From the NCBI GenBank assembly GCA_947179155.2, contig OX359264.1, forward strand, positions 2,538,001-2,602,000: a stretch of 64,000 bases of DNA, read 5' to 3'. This stretch comes from Hedera helix (Eukaryota; Streptophyta; Magnoliopsida; Apiales; Araliaceae). The position numbers and the translations under genes were made by a program. The notes beneath the pieces were generated by a model. It had not been told where the DNA came from. It made no database searches and saw only the letters and a program-made list of their open reading frames with translations. This document shows, piece by piece, positions 1-12,192 of this stretch. How positions within the stretch are numbered: the first letter of the stretch is position 1; every line of letters starts with the position of its first letter.

Positions 1-1507
1 AATATATTACATAGCTACATAGGATTTTACCGGTAAAGTTCGATATGAACATTTCTACCTTTTTTTTAAGCATACCACACATACCAAATCATGATATAAA
101 CACATCAAACTATGAATATACATATATAACATAGTTTAAGACTTCTAGACCATCAAAACAAGTTTTGATCGGTTAAAAATAGATTTTAACCGTTCAAAAT
201 CGATCTAGGCTACAAAAATGAAATATGAGAAGGTTAGAGTACTTTTAAACCTTTGAGATTTGTGTGCTCTTCTTCTTCTCCTACCAAAGTATGTGAGGAT
301 GCTACTTGACATTCACCAAGCCCTTCTTGTAGAAATTTCTCACACTCACAAGTGTATTCTTTCTTTCTCTCTTGAAAATGCTCTCCATTTTCTCTCTAAG
401 AAATGCTACAAATGATCTAACCAACATAACAACTAAGAGTAGCACTCTATATATAGCACATTACTAATCCCTCATCAATCTACTAATCATCTTGTGTTGG
501 TGAAATTAGGAGCTTAAGTGAGGTTACTATTGCATGAATGACCAATTGGAATGACTAGGGTGGTTGGCCAACTATGGAAAGAAGTGTGGAAGAAGCTACC
601 TTGCAAAATCAAGCCACCCCATGTGGGCCCCCCATAAATCTCAGCAAAATGGGATTTAATCCCCCATTTTTGCTTTATTTTTATTACATTTATTATACAT
701 ATATACATTTATTTATATATATACATATATATAATATTTGACCAACATTTTGACTTGCTATTGGGCTCCACTTTGGACTCTAGGATATAATATATTGGGC
801 TCATCCAATTAATTGGTTGGGCTCAATTTAATTAACACATTGGGCTAGCATTTAAATAACTATGCTACATTTAATTAAAATAAGCATTGGGCTTATTTAA
901 TTAATTACATGGACTAAAGTTTAATTTAATTACATAAGCTACTAGGTAAAATTAATTGACCTAGTTTAACAACTCATTTGGATTTAAAATATAATCCAAT
1001 TAGATTTGCTAATTATAAGTCCATTGGACTCCTCAATTAAATTAGCTTACATAACCCTAGCACTTACAAATCCTTGGGTTTGTTTTAATAAAACCCTAAC
1101 ACTTAATAATACAAGTAATTTGACTTGATTAAATAAATTCATTCACTATCCCTTATCATCAAATTGGGTTTATAAAATAGTTAACCGTACACGAACAATT
1201 ATTCCCACATTGGATTATCTCAAATAATTCATTTGCTTCTTCTTTCGCATTATTCATACAAGTAATTAACTTGCTTAATAAAAATCTTCTTAATTGTCAT
1301 ACAAGGCCAACATTCAAGCTTTGTGATTTTATCACATAAGCTTCTCTTGAAATCTTTTTCTTTCTTTAGTTAATTAATTTAATTAACTAATTTAATACAT
1401 CTCATCATACCACTTATCACATATACACATACTTCATACCTCATATTTTCTTATGGATATAATTAAATAAAAAAAAAATTGGGTTCGTAATTTTCTCGGT
1501 CATTACA
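1..1507 (+). mobile_element. 3' part of a long LTR (LTR-A), cut by the window start
   Basis: AT-rich non-coding sequence ending in the terminal motif CTCGGTCATTACA at 1507. Positions 90-240 resemble 7405-7560 inside the complete solo LTR at 4313-9405, and the terminus resembles that of the LTR ending at 26485. It looks nested in the LTR that continues at 1508. The reverse-strand relative at 21240-21260 reads straight through the junction, and the bases after 1507 (ATTTC) are the likely TSD. The left half lies outside the window, so the TSD cannot be confirmed. No coding domain is visible. Confidence 0.7.
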
Positions 1508-3630
1508 ATTTCCATTAATCGTTATTTAATGTTAATTAAATAATAATTAATTACTTAATTATCCTTATTTATTATTTAATAATATTTAAATAATAAATAA
1601 TTAATTTATAAATTTTATCTCTCTTTAAATATGATTTAATAGGCATTAAATAATAATTGCTAATTTATCATCTTTATTTATTATTAATATTTAAAATAAT
1701 AAATAAATAATAAATTTATTTAACTTAACCATGGTTTAGCTAACTAGATTAATATTTAAAATATTTAAATATTAAACTTAATGAAAAATATCCTCCCCAA
1801 TATTATTTTTGTATTATTATTATTTTTGTTATAATTTTAAATTAGTTTTTAAATATTTAAATTATTTAAATTTAACCCGAATGCTATTTCCGTAAATAAT
1901 TCGAAAACTGAACCGAGGGCAGAATGGTCGTTTTTGAAAGGCCGGAAATGGCCTCCGCGCATAACGCGCGGAGTAATTTCCTACCGACGCCAAACGACAT
2001 CGTTTGGCTCCGCGTCGTTAGGTGAACAGTGGTACGCGCACATTGCGCGGCCAAATGCTTTTTTTTTTTTTTTTCTTCTTCAGCAGATTGTGAACAGTGC
2101 ATCCATTAAATGAAATTATACCTTCAATAAATCTTTAACTCCTCAATAAAAATTCAAAAAAATTACCAATCACCTTATATTAATTTATAACATGAAAAAA
2201 TTAATTTTTCATGATTTAATAACATATTTTTTTATAAAAAATTTTACATCACATAAACTACTATAAATCATAACTTTTCGTGTATAACTCCATTTTGAGT
2301 GATTCAAACTTTGTTTTTCTCATGATTTAATGTTTTATAATATTAGAACATCAAACCTAAAAATATTTTTGGACATAAATTTCAAAACTTATTTACACAC
2401 TATTAAACACATATTTTAGCATATAAAATATACCAAAATACAAACCAAACCTATTAAACTCAAGCATGACATAAATATTACAACTACACATTAATAACTA
2501 TATTAACATGTTTATACTAACATGATGATTTATTTAATTTAAAAATAAAACTTTATTTAAAATAACCATTACCTTGATTTAATGGTTATTCTTCTTTTTC
2601 TTCCAAAATAAGTTGTGAAGGAAGATGACATGAACCAAGACTCCTTCTCTTCTCTTAGTATTTTGCTCTCAAATTTTCTCACCATCTCAAATGCTCTCTA
2701 GCTCTCTCTTTTGTTTGAAAATAAAAGATGAGAAATGACTTTCAAAAACTACTAAATTGTAAGTATACTTGCAAATATGATAGATACATAATATATTTAA
2801 TAATTTAGCCCATGCCCCTATATGGATACTTACACAAGAAAGCTAGCCATGACTTAGTTGGTGAAAAGAAGCATGGTCCATGTATTTTAAAAAATCAAAC
2901 AAGCAATCCTTAATTAAATAAATGGAAAATAAAAATAATTCAAAACATCACTTTTTCTCTCTCCTCTCCAACATGTCGGCTGATAGCTTTTATTTTGTCC
3001 CAAATTCATTGTCACATTTCACTTTTTAAATAATTAATAGTTTAATTAAGTATTTTTCAAGTGGGCCAATCATTGGGCTTTAATTTAAAATACCAATTGA
3101 ACTTCTATTAAATTGTTTGGGCTACTAAATTGTCAAATTTTATTATTCTCCACTTGGGCTACTAATTGACCCATGTTGGGCCAATTTAATAATTTACACA
3201 TTAATTATTCAATCCATGATTAAATAAATAATTAGATTCAATAAATAATTAAATATTCTAACACATAAGTATTAAATTACTAAATGGACTAATAAATATT
3301 ATTATTAATATTTCACATTATTTACATTAATTAATAATCATATTAATTAATTTATTATATTTAATTCACTCATTATATTCAATTTAATTGAATATTTAAT
3401 TAATAGGAAACTTATCAATTATTTTGATATTAAAACTTTAGGGTTTGTTCACTAATTTAATAACATATTAGTGACCCCCTTTAATTAATTTTAGTAATTA
3501 ATTACATAATTATTTAATCACATAATTAATTAATCACATAAAAAGATTTAAATAATCTCGTAAAACTAACTCGTTGGAAATTAAATTAATAATTTAATTA
3601 ATAAAGACGTGGAAATTCTTGGACATTACA
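1508..3630 (+). mobile_element. 3' part of a long LTR (LTR-B), interrupted by LTR-A
   Basis: Runs to the terminal motif TTGGACATTACA at 3630. It matches, in reverse complement, 19080-21255, the end of the minus-strand LTR at 19080-26920. It includes AT-rich hairpin arrays (1510-1760), a GC-rich block of short palindromes built on CGCGCG-type words (1895-2060), and runs of TTGGGCT (3060-3190). The 5' part is outside the window. The bases following it (GATAC) would be its right TSD. There are no protein domains; the ORF that can be drawn at 1884-2102 covers the GC-rich block and has no relatives I recognise. Confidence 0.75.
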
Positions 3631-4312
3631 GATACGAATTTTCCGGTTACCATTTACAGGCCTACGTATAATACCCATAATAAGAGTCCAAGCTATATAA
3701 AAGTATTCCCCAAGATAAAGAGTTTGGGCTGCTGAAATGTTAACATGGTTGAAGCTTTAAGTTTAGGTCAAATATTGACTTTTTAATGTATGATAGTCTT
3801 ATACCGACGTTTGGGCTCACTTAAGATACATACATTGGGTCATCAAATTGCACTAGACTAGCTAAAAATATAAAAGGTTGTCATAGTTTGGGTTGTTCGA
3901 TTTTATTTATTTATTCATTTTTTTGGAATATGGCTGGACAATATTGATTAATAAACCAATTTGGGGTTACTTTAAAAATATAAAACATCTTATCACACCA
4001 AATTAAATAGTTTGGGTTATCAAAAAAAATAAAATGTTATTGTCATCAATCAACTAATTAGTCACATAGCACCGTATTATAACTCATTTTAATAATTATT
4101 AACCACTAGGAATTTTCTTAAATAATAATATAAATAATATTATTTCTTAACACATAATTTAAGTTACTCACTTAATTAGCAAAAGGATTTACCATTCCCT
4201 CAATATAATTAAATAAATTAATTATATTCCACCTCTTTCATTATCATGCTTTATTTAATTTTGAATTAAATATCCATGTAGTTAATTTAATTTACAGAGC
4301 TTACCTTGTGGT
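3631..4312. other. AT-rich interval between two LTRs, no gene seen
   Basis: No ORF of note. It contains scattered TTTGGGYT words (3725, 3810, 3890, 3960, 4010) and AT-rich stretches like those in the LTRs, so it may be old retroelement sequence. It ends with GTGGT (4308-4312), the left TSD of the next solo LTR. Confidence 0.5.
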
Positions 4313-7300
4313 TGTGACGACCCCGAATCTGGGTCCCCCGAACCTCGAACTCGGTTCAACACGAGTACAACTTTTTTCTTATTATTCATGAATTACAACA
4401 ATATTATAATTACTAAATAATCATTTATTTACAATTTTACAACATCTCTTTCTATTCCAGAATCGAAATCTTTATACATTCCTAGTATGTCTCAATATCA
4501 TACATGATACGACATTCTATTACAATCAATTTGAGTATTTAATACTCATATAACATACCAACTAAGTCTTATGCTACAGAATCATTTACCTGTCCAATTC
4601 GGACTGATATCTACAATAGATATTTAGATCTTCAATGGAAGTAATATATTTTCCTGTTCCTTGTTCTTTATCGAGAATTTCAGGTAACTAGCCTTATCTG
4701 AAAATGTTGGTTTAGGCAAGAGTGAGCACGACGGCTCAGCAAGTTCAACAGCTACACATAACACATTACATGCTTCACATAAAATTTACAATTTATACTA
4801 ACATCATGTTTTTCATGCATTTCAGTTTATGACATACTGCTCATGCATATCATGCCTCGCATTTAATCTATGCTTCATGTCTAACCTCTATCATGACATA
4901 TAGTTCAATGCAGAACAATTGTCTTAAATCAACTACCGCATATCAACAGTTCAAATCAACTTATTGCACAAAGGCACATTAAAACATCTTTGCACATAAC
5001 CACGTATGAGCACATCTCAGTTTAATAACAAACTTATAATTCATGCACATAATACAACACGTTCTGAAAAACTTGCCTGGACTTGTATAACCAACTTACG
5101 TTAATCTTTCACGTTCCTTGCACCACCTACACGGTATGTGAGATCAACGGTGCACAATATTAGTCAAAGTTTGACTCAATACTAAATCTTATTTTAAAGA
5201 TATTTATTTCTTCTTATCATCCCCTTTATTTAATAAGGTTAATTTCATATTTTAGTCTCTCTTTGACTTGACTCAGTGTTTCATATTCAACACCATAAAT
5301 CTTTTGTTCGAAACTATGCAATTCTGACACTGATTAATGTCACTGCATTAAAACTTGGACTCTATATTTATTTAGGTCGATCCACCAATTAATCACTAAT
5401 GGACCATACCCTTGGTTTAACTTAATCACATCATTTATCTCGATACTTATCATAATATTACCCACCTTGGATAATATTTTAAATTTTACTATCAATTAGT
5501 AATAACTTATAATGTTATTTAATTGTTAAATAACACTTTAAATAATCATTACTATTATTAATTTATTTTTAATAATAGTTTACCTTAATCATTATGATTA
5601 ATCTTTTAATAATAATTTAATTGCTTGCTAATATTATTACCCTTTAATAATATTTTAATTGACTTCTCATTATTATCAATCATTTTAATAATAATTTAAT
5701 TGTTCATCAATATTATCAATCATTTAATAATATTTGAAATCCTCACGTATCATTAGTAATTATTTAATAACGATTCAACCTTTAACTATTATTACCCAAT
5801 AGTTAATTACTTGTTAAACAATATTATTAATTCTTTAATAATATTCTAAATCTTTATTTATCATTATTATTTATTTAATAATGATTTAACTCTTAACTAT
5901 TATTATTTAATAGTTAATTAAATGCTAAATAATATTATTAATCCTTTAATAATATTTTAAATTAATTACATATCATTATTAATTATTGAATAATGATTTA
6001 ATTCTTAACTATTATCATTTAATAGTTAGTCAATAATATTATCAATATATTTTAATTACTTAATAATCTTCTTTCGACTAAGTAATAATTTATTCCACTT
6101 AATTACCATTTAATTATTATTTAATATGAATTAAATAATAATTAATTAACTAATTATCCGAACTCATTATTTAATATTAATTAAATAATTAATTAATTAA
6201 TTAATTAACCTTACTTATTATTTAATATTAATTAAATAATAAATAATTAGTTTATTAACCTTAATTATCCTTTAATTATTATTTAATATTAATTAAATAA
6301 TAATTAATTACTTAATTAACCTTACTTATTATTTAATATTAATTAAATAATAAATAATTAGCTTTCTAACTTTAATATTCTTTAATTATTATTTAATATT
6401 AATTTAAATAATAATTTAATTATTTATTTAACTTTACTTATTATTTAAGTGCAATTAAATAATAAATAACTAACTTATTCATCTTAACATCCTTTAATTA
6501 TTATTTAATATTCATTAAATCATAATTAATTAATTACATAACTTCATATATTATTTAATATTTATTAAATAATATTTAATTAGATTATTAGCCTATTTAT
6601 ACACTAATAAATAGCTAATATATAGTGAATCACTCCAATAATTTCAAATTTTATTTTATAACACTTAACTAGCATGCCAATAGGTCAAATATTATTTTTC
6701 TGAAATTAAAAATAATTTTTCCATAATTATTAGCAATTTAGTAAGCTTTAATCCACCATTAATTCTAATAAATACCAAATTACAAAAAAATTCGGATTTT
6801 AAATTTTGATAATTTTTTTATAAAATTATAAGCATTTTCTCTTTTGGAACCAACCCAAGAACCGGCCTAAAAATGCCCGAACCGACCCTACCTAGAAATC
6901 ATGAAAAATCGAAAAAAACCGAACCGGCCGGTTTTTTAAAAAAAATAGGCAGATTGCTTTTATGCTTTTTCAGACTTGGGGTCTCCGGCTAGAACGTGAA
7001 TAAAATGAAATCTACAAGTCCGATCGAGGCCTATTTGGTATCGATGGATTCGTAACTTCCCGAACTACATTTTTCTGTCATTAAACATCAAATTTGGATT
7101 TGTTTTGATCATGGAAATTGGCTCCAAACCGGACTGTTGTGCACGACCCTAAAACAATGGGGTGTTTTGGTAGAAAATCCATATCTTGCTCATTTTAAAT
7201 CGGATTTTAGCCATTCAACTTGGAGAATCTTCATATTTCATGGATCTATCACCCAAAATTGACGGATCATAAATCCGACTTACGGATTGTGAACAGTAAT

Positions 7301-9405
7301 TCCGTGAAGGGGCTGCTACGTATTAGATTAATTTGTTTTCGTCGGTAAAAATTTATTCAATGAATTTGATGAAATTTTTCATCACAAACACATATAAAAA
7401 CCCATGTTAAACCCATCAAACTATGAATATACATATATTACATAGCTAAAGACTTCTAGAACATCAAAACGTGTTTTGATCGGTTAAAAATACATTTTAG
7501 CCGTTCAAATAATATCTAAACTATAAAAATGAACTAAATGAGGTTTAGAACACTTTTTAACCTTTTATACATGGATGCTCTCCTTCCTCTTAACTTGATC
7601 TTGGATTGTGACTCTCTCTTGTCCATTCTCTAGCAAATTTGCTTGGTGGATCATAAATCTCATAAGAGTAACTCTCTATATCTCTCAAGAAGCTCTCCCT
7701 TTTTCTCTCTAGAAAATGCTACAAATGACTAACCAACCTCACCAATAAATGGAACACTTCTATTTATAGCACAATGTTAATCAATTATTAACCTCCTAAT
7801 CAACTAGTGTTGGTGAAATTAGGAGCTTAAACTAGATTACTATTGCATGGAATGACTACCATGAATGACCATTGGTGTGACATCCATCAAGGTTGCTTGT
7901 AAGCAACTTTTGGAGTGTAATTGAAGCCATAAGAAGTCCACACTCAACATTTCCATGTGGGCCCCCCTCAAAATTCGGGATTTGCAATTTATTACACCAA
8001 TTTGGCTTTATTTTTATGTCATATATCATTATATAAGTATCCATATATATATACACCAATATATGTATACATATTCACCTATACTTGTACATTGGGCTCC
8101 ACTTTGGACCTTAGAATTAAATTATATTGAGCTCATTTATTTAATTTGGTTGGGCTCAATTTAATTGTTACATTGGGCTAACATTAAATACCCTATGTTA
8201 CATTTAATTAAAACAAGCATTGGGCTTGGTTAATTATTACATAAATCAATGTTCAAATTAAATTATATGGACTACTAGGTTAATTAATTTAACTTAGTTT
8301 AATACATCAATTGGACTTATAATATAATCCAATTAGACTTACTTTTAATTATCCTACCACATTGGGTTACATAATTAACTCACCCATAGTTAATTCTCAA
8401 CACTACCTTCTTTCCTCTATCAATTAACCAATGTTTGGTTAATTCTCTCTCTTGTCTACCAACTATGGTTATTCAATTAACCATACATTAGTTAATTCTC
8501 TACACTTAACAATACTTGAATTTATTCTCCCAACGTATTGACCAATATTTGACTTTTAAATTTGGACTCAATATTTGGGCTACTAGTTTATTTTGCATTG
8601 AGCTCCCTTATTTAATTATTTGGGGTACCCAACACAACTCACACATCTTTATAACTTGGGCTAGATAATTAATTTAATTTGACTTATATTAATTACCTCT
8701 TGGACTATAATCAACATAACATTTGAGTTTTATTATTTAATTACCCACTTCATATCCATATTCTCATATTTGGCTAACATCTATAATTCTTTTGGACTAG
8801 TCCACTAGTAGTAATTAAATTACTTGGACTCTTCATGAGGCTAGATCCTTAAAGTTATTTGGACCTCTATAATTATCAACAAGACTTTCAACCATTCAAA
8901 TATTGGGCTAGCTTAAATCCATTAATGGACTATATATAACAACTTAATAATTAAGTTAATTACTTAATTAATTAACTTCATAATATTGTCATTCTAGACA
9001 ATCATTCTAGTTTTTCTATAACTTTAACTCTTAACTAATATAATTAACCTAGTTAATTATATTTCATGACCTCCCTTCTTACTTCACATTTTAAACTAAT
9101 TAAATTATTAGTTTAATTGAGTATTTAATCTACTCATCTTCTTATTGGGCTAACAAACACACATTAGGTGTATATATATTAATATAACCACCTTCACTTT
9201 TCAATTGAATTTATTTTCTTAATAAATTCTCTGCATGCATCATTAAAATATTTCCATATTTAATTTCTAACAAATACATTATATTAAAAAAATGTTCACC
9301 CATTTTTCACACATCTCACTTCTACAACTCTAGGTTTTAAACCATAACCTTTAATTTATATTTAAAATCTTATTTACAAATCTTGTAAATATCTGGGATA
9401 TTACA
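4313..9405 (+). mobile_element. Solo LTR, 5.1 kb (LTR-1), TSD GTGGT
   Basis: Begins TGTGACGACCCCGAATC and ends ATCTGGGATATTACA, so it has TG...CA termini. It is bounded by the identical 5-bp duplications GTGGT at 4308-4312 and 9406-9410. No gag, protease, reverse transcriptase or integrase, primer-binding site or polypurine tract is seen, and no second LTR. A solo LTR left by LTR-LTR recombination is the best reading. The 5' three kilobases are nearly identical to 30890-33990. The last two kilobases are clearly more diverged from 33990-35725. Inside are AT-rich hairpin arrays (5480-6560) and many TTGGGCT words (8090-8800). The long LTR length recalls giant Ty3/gypsy groups, but the lineage cannot be told from an LTR alone. 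Confidence 0.88.
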
Positions 9406-9410
9406 GTGGT

Positions 9411-12192
9411 TTCATAATTAAATGAATTTGTTTTAATAAATTCATAATTTACTTCTTCTTTAATCACACATTTATATATATATTTTTAAAAATATGTTGG
9501 CTTTCATTTTCATTCTTAAATTAAATCCACACATATAATTATGTACCTATCAAAAAAAAATTATTCACAATTTTTCATTTATAATAAAAAAATTATTTAA
9601 AATTTCTAGGTAAACAAATACTCATGAGACTATATTAACCCAAAATCACTCTACTTAAATAGAATAGATATAATTCTAAACTAACAATTATCTTTATAAA
9701 TAAAATAGAGATAATTTTCTTTTGTGTGTGTGTGTGTATTGATGGATTAATTTTCTGTTAAAAATTATGAAGACCTAGAAGATCAAATATATTGGATTTA
9801 TAATAGAGTGTTCTAGATTTATTCACGTGATTATTATTTTTTATAATATCTTTGATATTTTCAAGGATGATTCTAGATAGTCGATCATTTCCTTCCATTA
9901 CATTTGATTTTAGTCATTGATTGTATGAGTCATGGATAATACTCATATATAAATTATCAAGCAAAGTTTTAATCATGCTTATATAAAAAGAAGTTTAAGT
10001 AAACGAGGGTAAAAAGTTTTGCATTGCCACATTTGATGTTGATAGTGTACTATGTTTTGAAAACGCAATTAAATTATAAATGTTAACCATTACTACTACT
10101 TTAGACACAAGAATACGTATATATGTGTATACATAGAGAAACAGAGTAGAAACAAAAAAAAATACTACAAGATATGTATGTATAAATGCTCTGTGTACTA
10201 AGAAGCCTTTCGTTGCTGCCTTGCTGTAGCTCTATCCATAATAGGAGTGAAGCTAAAGTCATGGGGTGAACCATTCCCCAACATCCCCTCCTCATTTTCA
10301 TTTTATCTCTGCCTTTCTCTAATCATAAAATCGTAAAAATTAAAATTTTATTTTATCTTTGTCTTTCTCAAGACGTGAAATATGATTACCTGCGTTATAT
10401 GCGAGAATACTTACCACTATACTACAATTAGATGCTTGCAATTTCACTGAAAATATAAAATAACGAATTATTATTGTATTAATTATTTGATATCGTTATT
10501 TATAAACACTAGTATTCCTCACATACAATATGTGTGTAATTAAAAAAATATTTAAATAAATTTTAAAAATGAATGAAAAAAATATTAGAGATAAAATAGA
10601 GATTGACAAGGAGCGGAAAGATAGAAATAGAAGTTATTGAGTTTTAAGATAACTAATCTTATTTTTCAAAGAGTAAATTCAAAAATAAAAAAGTTCATAA
10701 AATTGTTTACACTAAAAAACGGTTATTTTTTCTTCTTGCTTTATTAATAGAGATGATCCTCCATCTTAATGTCATGTAGCAATACAGTTTTGACATGTGT
10801 GCATAAAAAAATCATGAATTTGAGAAATGATTAGGAAGACAATTAAGATTAAAGAAGAATTAAGTATAATAATAAAAATTGCAATTATTTTGTTTTTGTG
10901 AGAAAAAGAGATATCTTAGTTTGTATCAAACATAGATATCTCTTTGACTTGAAATAATTCCGTCTAGATTTTTTAATAAATTTAATCGTACGAATGCAAA
11001 ATATAAAAGAACGTAACTTTTCATAAATTCTTTTTTGTGGATTTCAACGACTTAACAGCTATGGAATAATAAATAAATTGAACCATCTAAAACCTATATA
11101 ATTTTTCTAACAGATATTAGGAATTTACACGTCACAAAAAGTAATTAATATTAAAGATTTGCTTGAAAAAAATAGTTTTTTCTCAAAGCCATAATTTTTG
11201 AAATATATTTTAAATTTCAAAATGGTGGGACTATTTTTATAAAAATTTAAAATTAATATAAATTTCTTTAATTTTAACTAATATAATTATGAATACTAAA
11301 AATCATCTAAAGAAATACCTTGTCCACATAAAATTCATTAGTTCAAACTTCATACAATGAGCCTAGGCCTCATGCAAAACGATTAAAAGCCCAAATAATA
11401 TTGTGCCCTCCTTGCCGTCTATTTTGAGGCAATTTACACAACTCTTTTGATTGGATAATGAGAGATAAGAAGGAAGGGAAAATGGTGGAATTCTTCTTCA
11501 CCCTCGTTATGTAGAATCAAAGAGAGAAAACACTTTTACCGGGCCCTACCATTGAAATGCCATTACCCATATCGTCGTCCAGTTTCAATAATAAAGAAGT
11601 AAAGAAACGGACTTTGAGGCTTGCATAATTTCCATTGCCTGTCAAATCATTGTAGTCGGTGGTGGGCAATTGACAAAGAGGCAAATGTTGTCACATGCCC
11701 ACTCCCTTAGTCAATTCAACTTGGGGTGCAAGGCTATGGACTAGTTTGTGTTACTATCTTTAAATTTGACTTTTTCAACCCTAAAAAAAAAAATACTCTA
11801 AAATATAAGTTGTAAATTTTAAGAATATATTATTTTCATATTTATTTTTAAGTATAACGAATATTTAGTTTAATAATAATAGTATATGATAATGAAATTA
11901 GAACACTATCATACCAACAACACTAAATTATATATTTATTATATTTAAAAATAAACATAAAAATATATATAGTTAAACTTTAAAAATTTACAAATTAAAT
12001 CATTTTCGTAGTTTGTGTGATTACTTTATTTGGGTGAAATGTCTCATAACTGGTTCCACGTATTTCCCTAGTTTCCCATCCTTCTTGTCATAGGTAATCT
12101 ATAATGATTGGGCCTCCTTTCCTTCCTTCAAGCTTAATATAATAAGAGTGTTGCAAAAACAAGCTCAAACATTATTAGCTCAAGAACACAAG
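9411..12192 (+). promoter_or_regulatory. 5' flank of CYP72A copy 1
   Basis: Non-coding. From 9618 on it aligns with the unit 2 flank (36800-40439), with small indels. A TG microsatellite lies at about 9723-9739. An AT-rich TTAATATAAT word about 60 bases before the ATG is a possible weak TATA element and is present in both copies. Relative to unit 2 this flank lacks about 0.5 kb at roughly 11,900, the palindromic element seen at 37197-37438, and about 130 bases containing a strong TATAAATA. No other gene is seen. Confidence 0.5.

Noticed and set aside
1884..2102. 72-codon minus-strand frame
   Set aside because: Lies in the GC-rich palindrome block and a poly-T run of an LTR; no domain.
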